From the NCBI RefSeq assembly GCF_901933205.1, contig NC_044574.1, forward strand, positions 5,664,733 to 5,728,732: a DNA stretch of 64,000 nt, given 5' to 3'. A program made the position numbers and the translations under genes. Under the pieces are notes generated by a model. It was not told where the DNA came from and made no database searches. It saw only the letters and a list, made by a program, of their open reading frames with translations. Within the stretch, counting starts at the first letter, position 1. The number at the start of each line of letters is the position of its first letter. This DNA is from Camarhynchus parvulus. Taxonomy: Eukaryota > Chordata > Aves > Passeriformes > Thraupidae. Below are positions 1 through 11,111 of the stretch, piece by piece.

Positions 1-1138
1 TTTCAAGTGCTGGGATGGAAAAGGTCTGAATTGATTCTGGGCCTAAAAGGGCTATTCATCATGGCAAAAGAACATTCCTTTGAAGTATGGAAACACAGAG
101 GACATTTATCAATAAGGAGAAGCAAAGACTAAAAGACCAAACTCTTTGCCTCCTGTTCCTCTTCCAAGGCAAAAGGAAAATGTCAGGAGATGCTAAACCC
201 CGAGGCACTTCCAATGGAATGTGACCTCTTAGAAGCGAGGTTACACCTGAACAAAATATCTGTCATCTATATTAATGTGTGCTCATCACACAAATCCCAG
301 CTTTTTATCCAGATAGGAATTTAACCCAGGGTAGCTTTGAAGCTATGAACATATCTGAATTACAGTTTCATTGAAGGAGGGATAATATGGAAATAATAAT
401 CTGATTATCAGATCTGACTGATCTCCAAGTGCAGCTTCTGGGGACTCAGTGAACATCAGGATACTTCTGCTCTGGGAACTGCACAAACACATTCTAACAA
501 ATGACAAACAAATAATACAAGGGGATGATTCAAGTCAAAGATTAAACACCTGAGAGCAATGTAAAATAAAACCTGGTTCAAGACTTTGAAATAAACCCTA
601 TGATCACCTCGTTTAAGTGATTTAGAGGAACCGTTCAGATGGTTACCAATTCAGTAAACAAGGCAAAATATTTGTGGAAAGCTATCAGTTGGACTTGACT
701 TTTGCCTTGACTGTTTCTTCCATTTCTGAAGTGAAGGAGAGAGGGAGAACATCCTTTGAGCTACAGAAATTTTGGAAAGAGACTGTGAGTGGAGGGATCA
801 CTGTCCTTTGAGAACAGCACAGTTTTTATTTCAGTTCTGAGAGAAGCACAGAGCTTCCACCTTTCCCTCTCTTTCTCCTCTCCCCTCGTTCTTGTTTTTC
901 AAGTGCCAGTGAGGAAAACTTCTCTGAGTCAAGGGATGCAGTGACTCATGCATCAGCTGAGCGCACAGCAGCAATGTCAGAGCTTCTGTGCACTTAACAT
1001 GGCTCCAGGGCAGGACGACACAAATTCATTTCCCAGTGGAAAGCTAAAGTAAATTCTAATTCACCAGATAAGAGCAAACACAGCTCAAATGCCCACGTGC
1101 TTCGCCTCTGTGCACACAGGGGCAATTATTTAATTTTA
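1..1138. other. Unique non-coding stretch
   Basis: No open frame of note, no recognisable exon and no repeat I can name. A pyrimidine-rich patch lies near 858-890. A TGACTCA (AP-1 type) heptamer lies at 942-948, followed by TGCATCAGCTGA, which is weak evidence of a regulatory site by itself. Confidence 0.6.
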
Positions 1139-1412
1139 GAATAACAGAATGGTGTGAACTGGAAGGGAATTTAAAGATCATCCAGTTCCAGCCCCCTGCC
1201 ATGGGCAGGGACACCTTCCACTATCCCAGGTTGCTCCAAGCCCCATCCAACCTGGTCTTGGACACTTCCAGGGATCCAGGGGCAGCCACAGCTTCAGTGG
1301 GCAACCCGTGCCACGGCCTCCCCACCCTCACAGGGAAGAATCTTTTCCTAATATCTAACCTTAATCTCTCCTCTTTTAGTTCAAAACTGCTCCCCCTTGT
1401 CCGCTCAGGCAT
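1139..1412 (-). mobile_element. CR1 LINE fragment, 3' end
   Basis: CR1 is the main avian non-LTR retrotransposon; most copies are 5'-truncated 3' ends. The plus strand carries the reverse complement of the CR1 3' untranslated region: an AACAGAATGG start, CTGGAAGGGAATTTAAAGAT, CCATGGGCAGGGACACC, CCAACCTGG, CACTTCCAGGGAT, then CCCCCTTGTCC. The 3' end of the element is therefore at the left. Short frames across it on both strands are fortuitous. It is diverged by scattered substitutions. Left boundary is accurate to a few bases, right boundary less so. Confidence 0.92.
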
Positions 1413-4400
1413 TGCTTGTGCCACTGGCTGTGGGAGATGAGGGCTGGTGAGCTGCTAGGGGCTTCCCCTGTGATGGGAAAGGGCTGTGAGCTGGGAAGGG
1501 CAGGGAAGGGGGTCTGAGTGCCAGAGGTGGAAGTAGCAGCTTCTGCAGGTGTGTTCTTTTATCCTGTGACCTTTGCTGCTGACAGCTGAGAAAAGAAACC
1601 AGTGAAACAAAAAATCTCTGCCCAGACACACACACACACACACAGCTTCAGCATGTGCCTGCAGCTTGCATTGCTTCTACCCACACAATGAGATTTTTCT
1701 TAAAAACCTGTTCCCATGTAGACCCAAAACGTGGCATTGCAGACAATTAAATCTGCAGAAAGTGCTGATTCCTGCATACCCACAGTGCTGAAATCTTCCC
1801 ATTTCCATGCTTCAGGAATTTAACAGGTCAGGAACTAGACAAACATAACAAAGTTATTCCCAGTGAGCAAACACCTAAAAAAAATCCAGAAGAAATAACA
1901 AAAAGATGATCCCCTTATAAATGCTCCAGCTCAGACACTTGTAGAGAGCTGATACAATTTTTAAAATACAGTGGTCTTATTTTTAAAATACAGTGTTTTT
2001 AGATTTTTTTTTCTTTCCCAACTACAGGGTGACACAACTCACAGGGGTACAGGCTGCAGGACACAAAGCTGTGACCAGGTCCCACTGCTGTCCTGAAGGA
2101 CCATGATCTGAAAAAGCTGAAAGCATCATCTCTGTCTCTGAGGGAGGTGTTCCTGTATGCAGGACAGAGGAGATAATCTCAGCAGAAAATGGGAAACCAC
2201 TGTCCTGTAACAGGAAGGATTTCTCACACTGTGTTATTCTGGACTATTCCTGTTCCTCAGTACATACACGCTATTCTCAAGTCTCTTCAGAGTAGGTAAA
2301 GGGGTGAAAATTGCTTTTAAAGATATAATAAGCAGTCTCTTTTCCCTAATAGCCTTTCTCTGGAAAGATATTGCCACTGTGGCATAAAAATTCAACCCTT
2401 GCTTGCAAGACATTCATGCGTCTTTTTAATGACCTCAGTATCCAAATTGAGGAGGGATGGGAGGGCTTGCTGGGTGTGTTCCTTCAAGTTCCCTTCAACT
2501 CCTGATGATCAAAAGGAAATGCACATGCAGCTGGAATTTGAAGGAGATTGCTGTGCACACGTGGAGCGGACAAATCAGCCACGTGTGCTGCTGTCCCTCC
2601 CTCTGCTATTGACACTCACAAATGTCAAGCTATTATTTGTCCATGGCTCAGGAGGAGTGTCTCTGGTTCAATATGCTCAGGCTCCTTTCCCTGCTCTTGC
2701 AGCCCTAACATCAGGCTGCCAATCCCCCAAATTAACAAGGATTGCTGCCTGCCTCAGCCCCAGTGCCTGCTGCCACCCCACACCTGTCCTGCTGGGATGT
2801 TTTAGGAACACCTGGAGAACTGAATCCCTTCTGTCAGCTGGAGAGTGAGGGTATTGCATTTTGAGGTATTTTTTAAAAGCCTGAGGTGATACCAGCAGCT
2901 GGCAGACAGAGCTGCAGGGCCCCAAGTGTGTGAGCATCCTGTACTTAGCAGAATCTCAGCACCCTTGGCAGACTCAGATCTGAGCATCCTGAGCCAGCTG
3001 CCCCCAAGGATGGAGGTGGGGATGCATCACCAGGCATCTCCACTGGGAGATCCAGCTGCTGAGGCTCCTCCATCTGGGAATGGGCTTCTGCCTGCATCAC
3101 CTGTCACAACAACACATCAGCACATGCTAAATAGGTCTCTCTTTCTTCCCCCTGAAGTGCTTGAAGATTAGTAGCCAGATATTCATGTAAAGCTATCCAA
3201 AATTGTTTGATATAGTGGATTAGTTTTGATATACTTTATTTCTTGGTTGTAAAATATTTGGGAAATGCCTTAGCTCCTGCAGATGGGATTTGCAGGCAGG
3301 AAGAAATTGCTCCCAATGGGTGACACCAGTTGGGTAATTTTTATTCTGGCAATGAGACAGAGAGAACAGAGTTAACTCCCAGCTAACTCAGGGGCTGCTC
3401 TGCTACCTGACACAGGTGCAAATTGCAGAAGTGACTGGTGATCCCTGAACCATGCCTGCAGCAGCACTGATGACTGGAATTGCATTTCGTGTGTCTCGGT
3501 ATGATATTTTGTGTCATATTCCATCATATAAACTGATATGGTTTAACTGATTGTATCAGGACTGGCCCAGTCTGGACTGATAGAGGATCTGACCCAAATA
3601 TACTTGTTTTAATTCATCCTGAGCTGAAACTCCTCAGGACTTTGGAAGGATTCATTGGGGTGTTTTCACTTTCATTGTGTGAAGTATGTGTCAATGTAGA
3701 CAGGCCAGAGCTATTCATCAAAAAAACCTAAATAAAACATTACTTCCCCACTGGAAAACAGAATTTCATCTCAACCACATGCACAGAAAAAAAAATGTCA
3801 ATTTCTGACAGGATTTTTTACCAGAAAAAGAAGTGCAGAGATGTTTGTCTGCTTTCATCAACTCAGTTATTCTCAGGAGCTATGGTTCCAGGTTTCTTGT
3901 GATCTCCTGAGTATCCAGCCAAGCTACATCTTTCATGATGTCTCATTGCAATGCCCCAGGAATAGGCACGCCTCAGATCTAGATCTTTCAAGCTTTTATT
4001 TCTATTATGGTGATGTGTGAAAGTGCCAGTGCTGCCCCCCTGAGATAGTGAAAATGTCAGAAAAGACAAGAGGCAGAAAGTGAATATATGACAAACAGCA
4101 AGATGAAAGGGAGAAGCAGAGCAACAGCCAGAGCAGAGAGTTTGCAAACTTCCTTCAATCACATGGAGGCACAAGCTCACTGTTGTGAATCACAGAAACT
4201 TGTTTAATAGAAATAGCAAAACACATCTGCTGTCCCTTCTCTCCCTCCTCTATCCTCTGCCTCGTGGGGATTTTTCTGTAGGGATTTTAGCAGAGCTTTC
4301 TCTCTGGAGTTTCAAAGGAAGATGAAGAGCAGTCAGTAAATAAGGATCTTTGTGAAAGAATCCACTTCGTTACTGGATGGCTCATGGTTAGCAAATACAT

Positions 4401-4677
4401 TATGTAGGCAGCCAGAAAAGGATGAAAAAGCTCTCAAAATTGTTTGGAAAAAAAAAATTGAAAATAATATGGAGGAGGCAGAGAGTTTGTATGATAATGT
4501 GTATGAAAGGAGCAAGCAAAGCAAACTCTCACCTTCCACTAACCTGAATTTGGGGTCCTGTGCAGGAGCTACTTCACTCCTGGGAATGCAGACTCCTGGC
4601 AAGTTGCTGGACACGGGGATGTGGAATGATGGGGATGTGGATGTGGATGTGGCATGGCCACAGGTGAATGTGGAGCA
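1413..4677. other. Unique non-coding stretch
   Basis: About 3.2 kb without a supportable gene. It holds a short CA run near 1626-1643, a 16-base near-duplicate (TTTTTAAAATACAGTG twice, around 1958-1995) and a short GATGTG hexamer run near 4632-4652. The 149-codon plus-strand frame at 2399-2848 has no recognisable domain and overlaps unrelated frames on both strands. Confidence 0.6.
1626..1643. repeat. Short CA dinucleotide run
   Basis: About nine CA units in unique sequence. Simple microsatellite, likely polymorphic in length. Confidence 0.85.
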
Positions 4678-4683
4678 GTGCTG

Positions 4684-5091
4684 TGTGGTATTCACATGCC
4701 CCCTGAACAGAAAGAGACATAATTCTCTCTCTCAGGTTTTTTTCCTGGAGAAGCACAGGGGGAAACCAATTTTTATCTCTGCTTGCTGCTCCTGTTGTTT
4801 TGCACATGTGGAATGTGTTGGAAGATTATTTACCTGAAGGAATTTGGTAATTGGATTCTGCTGAGGATGGTTTTGTTTCCTTGGCCAAGCACAAAAAGCT
4901 GTGTCCTGGCTGTGGGCAGACAGTCATGAGTTTTGAGTTAGTAGTAAGAATAATATAGTACAGTATGTGTCTCTTTAATACAGTTGTAATGTAATATAGT
5001 ATAGTTTTAATAAAGTGAGAGTTCAGCATTCTGAAGCCCTGGAGTCAGATGCCAATCATTCCCAGGCATCAGGGGTCCTGGTTTTACTGTA
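4684..5091 (+). mobile_element. Solo LTR, family B (ERV-derived)
   Basis: A 408-bp solo LTR of an endogenous retrovirus. It starts TGTGGTATTCAC and ends TTTTACTGTA. Perfect 6-bp target-site duplication GTGCTG lies at 4678-4683 and 5092-5097; the next base out is A on both sides, so 7 bp is also possible. It shares with the copies at 24427, 14838 and 30291 the block ATTGGATTCTGCTG, a CCTTGGCCAA CCAAT-type patch, a TA-rich stretch with AATAAAG before the 3' end and GGAGTCAG near the end. This is the U3-R-U5 order of a plus-strand LTR. No internal retroviral sequence is attached. Family name not verified. Confidence 0.85.
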
Positions 5092-5097
5092 GTGCTG

Positions 5098-7024
5098 CAG
5101 TGCTGTGCTGAGCTCCGAGGTGTTCCTGCATTCCAGGGTTCTGCCAGCTGCATTGCCTTGGAATTAACCCCTGGCTCACAGGGACTGGGCAAGGGATGAT
5201 CCCCCACGAGCACTGGGGAGAAGAGTGAGGAGCAGGGGAAGGGGCACAAGTGCACAGTGAGATGAGACTGATCTGATCACAAAGGCACCTAATCACAGTC
5301 TTGTACATTTACTGCATGTCTGAATTTCCATCACAGCCACCAGAGATGGAGGACACAATTCAGCAGCTGAAGCAAGATTCTGATGTGATTTAAGAGGCCC
5401 CAGAGCATGATATGTGGTCTCCACCATCTGCTTTAGAAGGGCACAGCTTTCCCATTATTCCTATATCATATTTATTAGTCTGCACAGATGTCCACGTGTG
5501 CTGGGGATCTCAGGTTACACCAGGCAACACCTCTGAACCTGAATCCATCTTGCAGGGCTTTCTCTGAGCCATACCTGTATTAACTACCCAAAGTGAACTC
5601 ATCTCTGGTGATTTGTGAACATCAGCAGCTCAGGTGCTTTCTAAACATCCATCAATAAATACTACAATTCTACAATCTGATGGTTTAGATGTACAAAAAG
5701 CAAGTTCCAGCTCTGCAGAGATACAAAAATTGGGACAGAATTAGAGTGGAAAATGTAATTAATTTCTAACAGGCAGGGCTAGTTGAGAGTCCCTTGCCTT
5801 GGGTACCCAACCAATGCTTTAGGACATTTCTAGCAAGAATAAATAGAAATATTTCACACATAGACAGCCCTTGTGATTAAGCACAACAATAACTCTGGAG
5901 GTGTCAGGGTCACTTGTCACATGAAGAGGGACATGTAAATGTGTCTAACCATGACAAGTGTGAACATGCAATGGTGTTTTGGGTAGGGTTTTTTGGTTGG
6001 TGGTGGTTTGGTTTGGGGTTTCTTTGTTTGTTTTGTATGCGGGTTTTTTACAAGGTTTTGGGGTTTTTTTATTCTTTTTGGTTTTGTTTTTTAATACCTT
6101 ATAACTAAGTTTTTCCTCTTACATATTTCCAAGGGCTTTATATAAACAAATTAATTATATCCATAAGCTCAGTAACAGTGACCATGTAGGGCCTAATTCC
6201 AAAGCCCATTTTAACCAGTGACTCTGTCCATTACCTTTGGAGCATCAGGAGCAGAGACAGTGAGCAAAATTCCTGGGTGCAGTGTCAGAAGGACAAACAT
6301 CCCCAATTCCTCAAGGTTTGCATTAGAGTTCCCAAATTCATCACTTTTTAAAATTCCTCCAATTCCTTCAGACATTGTTTGTTACGAAAAAGCCCAACCC
6401 TGGTTTTCAGCAACATCTTTGGTGTCATAGGGAGATCTGTGTTAGAAAATGAAGTGCTGATAATTCTACAAAGCCATTTCCTTTAACACATCCTCCCACC
6501 TCCTCCTACCCCCTCCATGTGTCTGCTCCATCCATCTGTTTCATCTCATGAAATTCATGGATCATGAGCTCCCTGGAGCACGTCCAATTTTCTCTGCCTC
6601 TGTAGTTCAACATTCACATTTCCCCATCCTGTAGACATGCATAAATATTGTGTAGTGAGCAGTTTGCCTTGTTTCCAATTTCAGCATGTCATATCCTGAA
6701 CACTTTCTGTTGTTCAGACTGGCTTGTGGGTTTATTTATCAATTAATGCATGGCATTATGATCTCTGGATCTCTCATTGGGTGTTACTGCTGCTGCTGGG
6801 CTGTCTCTGTGTAAATACTGAGATGTTCAATAATCCATTGGGAAAATTGCATCTGTGTGACACTGAGGGCCCAGCTACAGCACCTGCACCCAGAGGGATG
6901 AAGGGTTTTGCACTGCTGGGGCCTCTCAGCCTGAATCTCCAAATGCATCTTGGTGTTCAGCAGCTGCTGTGGGGACATTCCCTTGTGCTGAGGTGGCAGC
7001 ACTGTCAATTTGCCTTTGAAATTT
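5098..7024. other. Unique non-coding stretch with a G/T-rich block
   Basis: No gene seen. The only structured part is a block of almost pure G and T on the plus strand, listed separately. The frame at 6724-7065 is overlapped by one on the other strand and runs into the neighbouring LTR. Confidence 0.6.
5975..6095 (+). repeat. G/T-rich low-complexity block
   Basis: Plus strand is nearly all G and T for about 120 bases: GGG and GG tracts separated by T runs, ending in long T runs. Eight or more GG/GGG tracts lie within about 45 bases (from GGGTAGGG to TTTGGGG), giving two-tetrad G-quadruplex potential on the plus strand. Similar blocks occur near 50540-50660 and 53055-53110. Confidence 0.7.
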
Positions 7025-7030
7025 GCCCTT

Positions 7031-7499
7031 TGTTTGAGTTTCCCCAGGACGAGACGAACAGATGAGGAATCTGCCTCCATGTTCTCAGAAGGCTTATATT
7101 TATATTTATATTATATTATATTATATTATATTATATTATATTATATTATATTATATTATATTATATTATATTATATTATATTATATTGCTATACTAAAGC
7201 TATACTAAAGAAAGAGAAGGATACAGACAGAAGACAACAAGAATGAATAATAAAAACGCGTGACTGACTCCTCAGAGTCTGACACAGCTGGACTGTGATT
7301 GGTCATCAAATTAAAACAATTCACAAGGATCCAATCAAAGATGCACCTGTTGGTAAATAATCTCCAGTCCACATTCCAAAGCAGCAAACACAGGAGAAGC
7401 AATCAGATAATTATTGTTTTCATTCTTTTCTGAGGATTCTCTGTCTCCCAGGAGAAGAAATCCTGGTGAAGGGATAATTCAGAAAATATTTCAGTGACA
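7031..7499 (-). mobile_element. Solo LTR, B-related subfamily, with pentamer expansion
   Basis: A 469-bp reverse-orientation solo LTR. Perfect 6-bp target-site duplication GCCCTT at 7025-7030 and 7500-7505. Minus-strand ends are TGTCACTG and CTCAAACA, the canonical TG...CA. In minus-strand order it has ACCAGGATTTCTTCTCC, a heavily mutated GATTGGATCC, ACCAATCACAG, a TAGTATAGC-rich stretch and GCCTTCTGAGAACATGGAG. The TA-rich part has expanded into a TTATA tandem array (listed separately). Related copy at 60640-61006. No coding content. Confidence 0.85.
7096..7190. repeat. Pentanucleotide TTATA microsatellite inside an LTR
   Basis: Roughly 18 copies of a 5-bp unit (TTATA on the plus strand), nearly perfect. 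It lies where sister LTRs have imperfect TAATATAGTATAG-type sequence, so it grew from the LTR's own R/U5 region rather than being inserted. Confidence 0.95.
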
Positions 7500-7505
7500 G
7501 CCCTT

Positions 7506-9596
7506 CAGCTTAAAATCCATCATTTTGAGGAAATTACCCTGCTACACAAGAGTATTCATAGAAAGCAAATAAAGTATGGCAAACAGACAAATTCTTTTCC
7601 ATTGAATATGGAAGCAAATGTAAGTGGGAGGCATTGGCCCAGCCTGGCCAAGGATGTTACAACCTGCAATAATTAAAAGCATTCCTTTGATCTTTTTGGA
7701 AGAAAAGCACCAGTCATTCCTATTGATTTTACAAGCGTGGAAGTCTTGGTCTAAAATTTGAAGGGCTCCCGCCATTGCAAACAGCCTTGGTAGTGGTGGG
7801 AGGATGTGTGCAAGAACTTCAGTAATAAATTTCTCAGGCTCTTACCCTGGAATTTTAATTCTCGTGTTTGTGTTGGTGTCACTGCCAGGGTGTACACCCA
7901 CTGACAGCCCCGAGAGAGCAGGGCAGAGTCAGCTGAAAAACATGAACATGGAGATTTTGATCTGTGACACTACTTTAAAAGAAAACCAGAGAATGTATTT
8001 AGCTTGAATCTGACCTTATGGGTATAGTGAACTGAAGCTGTCATGGTCTCTTCTGACTTTTTTTGACTGTTTTATTTCTAGCAGTATTTCTGTTTTTCTT
8101 CCTTTGTGTTAAGAAAGCAATCCCATGAGCTCACATTTTGCCAATCCAATTCTGGATCGATTCTGTAAGACAATCACTGTGCTTGGCAGCTGGAGGAAGT
8201 GCACAGACAAGCACCATCCTCTCTCCAGACATTTCAGAACTTACCACAGCTCAGCCTGAGTTCCAGTGTGAAGGAGCTGCAGAGATCAACCCATGCTCTC
8301 ACTTCCTCACTCCCACGAAAACAAAGGAAAAATCAGGAAGGATTTTGCAAGCACATGGATTGTTCCAGCTGTGATGACCTGGTCCAGGTAAAAAATACTG
8401 GAAGTTACCAAGCAGAGATCAAAAGAACCTCCAGAGGTCTTGCTGTTTAATATCCAGCTTCTCACTGGAAGAGCAGGACCTATGCAGGGAATGTGCTGTC
8501 ACTCCACCCTGCTCTTTTCTTTCTGCACTAATCTGTAACTATCTCTTTTACTGGATCTTCACGTATTTCCATGTATCTAAATCACATTCACTGCAATAAA
8601 TAAAGGAAAACGTCCTGGGGCATCTAGTCTTTTTACTATTATCATTGATGAAAATCTGTGACTCAAGAACATTTACTTCACCAGGAGTTCAATTAAAACT
8701 GAACAGGGGGCACTCTGATGTGAGCAAATACTGACACAAATGAGAAATTCACCATGAAGTACACAAAAGTAATGTGTGTCAAACAGCAATCAATAGAAAC
8801 CCAAGCACAAGAAAATAAACCCAGTGAAATGTAAATATATAGAAAAGAAAATAAACAGGTCTTTTATTAGACCTTGAACCTGAAGACCATATTCTCATAA
8901 CAAATTGCTGTTAATATCAGAAATAAGGTCATGATCTGCTTGATTCTCTGTTAGTTACCACATATGAGTAAACAAAATAATTCTTAGCTATTTATTTTAC
9001 CCCTCTGTGAGTTTTCAAGCATCTCTTTCCAGGACATGTTGCATTCTAGCCTAAGAAAAGTCGGTAAGGTGAACCCAAAAAGAGAAAAAAAGATTTTTTT
9101 AATGTGGATTCCTTTATACTATTAACATGGGGACTGGGGAAAGCAAAAATCTGAGGTAAACATTCTGGCCACTCATTTATAATCATCTGGTTCAACCATG
9201 GAGTGATATTTACTAGATTAAACACCTACACACTTCTTCTTTCCCTTGGTCCTGGAAAACAGGGTCAGAGCAAGCAATCAGGAAAAGAACAGAGCTCTGG
9301 AAGATAACTGCAGAAGAGGAGCAGTTTGAATATACCAAGACAATCATGGGAAGTGCAAATCACAGATTAAACTACTGCTAAAGGAGACTTCTTGGAAGTG
9401 CATGGTCCTGAGATAGGATTGTGATCAGCTGCAGTTGGAACATCCAAGAAAATCTGGCAGTGTAAATAAATAATATCAGAACTCCAGCAGGGTCCCTGGC
9501 GATCACTGAAACCTCTTCCTTACAAGAGCAATCACCTCGTGGTGCTCCAAACACAGGACATTTAGTGTACAAAGCTGCAATAGCACCACAGGAGAT
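7506..9596. other. Unique non-coding stretch
   Basis: About 2.1 kb with no gene, no repeat I can name and no long open frame. Composition is AT-rich, ordinary for avian intergenic DNA. Confidence 0.6.
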
Positions 9597-9789
9597 AGAA
9601 TATAAATAATAAAATAGAATAATAATAATAGACATAATAAAATAGATAATAGAAATAATAAAATCATAATAGAAATAATAAAATTATAATAATGATAATA
9701 AAATAATAAAATATAGTAAATAATAAATAAAATAAATAAAACATAAGTATATAAAAGAAATAAAATAATTAAAAAATAATACAAATAAT
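9597..9789. repeat. AAT/AAAT-rich microsatellite at a CR1 3' end
   Basis: About 190 bases of imperfect AATAAT, AATAAA and AAATAGAAT units, almost free of C and G. It abuts the 3' terminus of the reverse-oriented CR1 that starts at 9790 with no unique sequence between. The 93-codon minus-strand frame rich in I, L, Y and F across it is a by-product of the AT repeat. Confidence 0.92.
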
Positions 9790-10080
9790 AAAATCATAGA
9801 ATCAAAAAATTGTTTCGATTGGAAACTAAAAACCTTTAGAAATCAGCTAATCCAACTCTGCTACAGTGGGCAGGCACACCTAACATCTAAGCTAAATCTC
9901 TTCTCTTTTAGTCCAAAATCATTCCCCCTTGTCCTATCACTATCTGTCTGTGTGAAAAAGTCACTCTCTCTTTTTTTTATATCCCCTTTTAAGTGCTGGA
10001 AGGCTGCAACAAGATGTCTCTGGAGCCTTGCCTTCTCCAGACTGAAAACCCTGACTCCCTCAATCTGTCCCCATAGGATC
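9790..10080 (-). mobile_element. CR1 LINE fragment, 3' end, internally deleted
   Basis: Reverse complement of a CR1 3' region: ATCATAGAATC at the left, then TCCAACTCTGC, CTAACATCTAAGCTAAATCT, TTCCCCCTTGTCCTATCAC, TGCTGGAAGGCTGCAACAAG, GCCTTCTCCAGACTG and CAATCTGTCCCCATAGGA. Relative to the usual order, the middle part (the CTTCCACTAG ... CACAGCTTC portion) is largely missing. It reaches further 5' than the other copies here. The plus-strand frame at 9952-10383 is antisense CR1 plus flank. Confidence 0.9.
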
Positions 10081-11110
10081 CTAACAGTGACCTCTCTCCA
10101 GAGAGGGGGAGGGATTTATATCCAGGCACATAAAACCCCCCTCACCCGACAATTTACAGCCCTTTTCTCTGCTCTGAACACTGATCTTTTATTTACACCC
10201 ATTAGCCCAATTTACTGCCTGAATCACAAATTGTGCGTCAGCAGCACCAGGAATCAGCATTTCCATGTGGGGCTCTGTTCTCTTGGCCAGGCTGCTGAGG
10301 AGAAGGGGACCCAAAGCATCTCCCCCGCCGCTCCTCAGCAGGTCCATGAGGTGTGTAACACACTCCTGTGCCTCAGGACATAAAGTCCTGTGGAGCAGGG
10401 GAGTGCAGGATGCCTCCAGCTAATGACAAAAACCACACAACTTTGGATTATGAAAATGTTCCCAGGATAATGCTAAATGCAGGTTTTCTGCTCCTCTCCT
10501 CTCTAGCTCCTGCTGTTTAGCTCTGGCAGGAGCTCATCTGCAGAGCCCAGGTGATGTTGGAAAGCTGACAGAGGTATGGAAATTGAGTTCATAATGAAAT
10601 GAGGACCATGAAAGATCCCAGATCATGGAACAGAGAAATAGGATTAAAAGGTTTGGAGAAAGTTTATATGGGTTGGGCTTATTGAGGCAGTGTAAAGGAG
10701 CACAGAGTGTGGCAACATGAAATAAAGATGGTAATAATATTGTGACAAGTCATTTTGTATGGCCCCTCGTGTCATCCAACCCCAATCACGTCTAACAGCA
10801 AAAACATAAATTGTGTGAGAGGAAAAACCCTCTGCAGATCTCTGCTAGCAGACTGCAGGCACTGGCTCCTTTCTCAGCAGATTATTAAGAGATGAGATGG
10901 GTCAGCTGCTCCTTCCACATCATCCTTTGGGAGGGAATATGGACCATTGTCTGGGCTGGGGATTCATCTGCCCTCAAAGTAATCACTCCAGGCTTTCTTC
11001 AGTAGTCAGTGGAGAGAGATTGACATGTAAGGCAATGAACATTATCCACTTGAAAGGCTGGAAGCAGGCTCCCCTGGGGCCACTCACTCATTCCCTGCAG
11101 CTGGAAGAGC
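10081..11110. other. Unique non-coding stretch
   Basis: No supportable gene or known repeat. A stretch near 10660-10730 (GGTTGGGCTTATTGAGG) has a faint similarity to internal CR1 sequence but is too weak to call. Confidence 0.5.
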
Positions 11111-11111
11111 C

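Noticed and set aside
1626..1643. CRISPR-like or regularly spaced repeats anywhere in the window
   Set aside because: All tandem repeats are contiguous minisatellites or microsatellites without spacers, and the sequence is avian nuclear DNA.
4352..4837. 161-codon plus-strand frame (and the similar 3' end of the 24051-24587 frame)
   Set aside because: The shared C-terminal part comes from family B LTR sequence; the rest is unrelated unique DNA with no domain.
7010..7246. Plus-strand frame with repeated LYYII
   Set aside because: Translation of the TTATA pentanucleotide array inside an LTR.
9503..9784. 93-codon minus-strand frame rich in I, L, Y, F that resembles membrane segments
   Set aside because: Translation of an AAT/AAAT microsatellite.
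9952..10383. 143-codon plus-strand frame
   Set aside because: First part is antisense CR1; no recognisable remainder.
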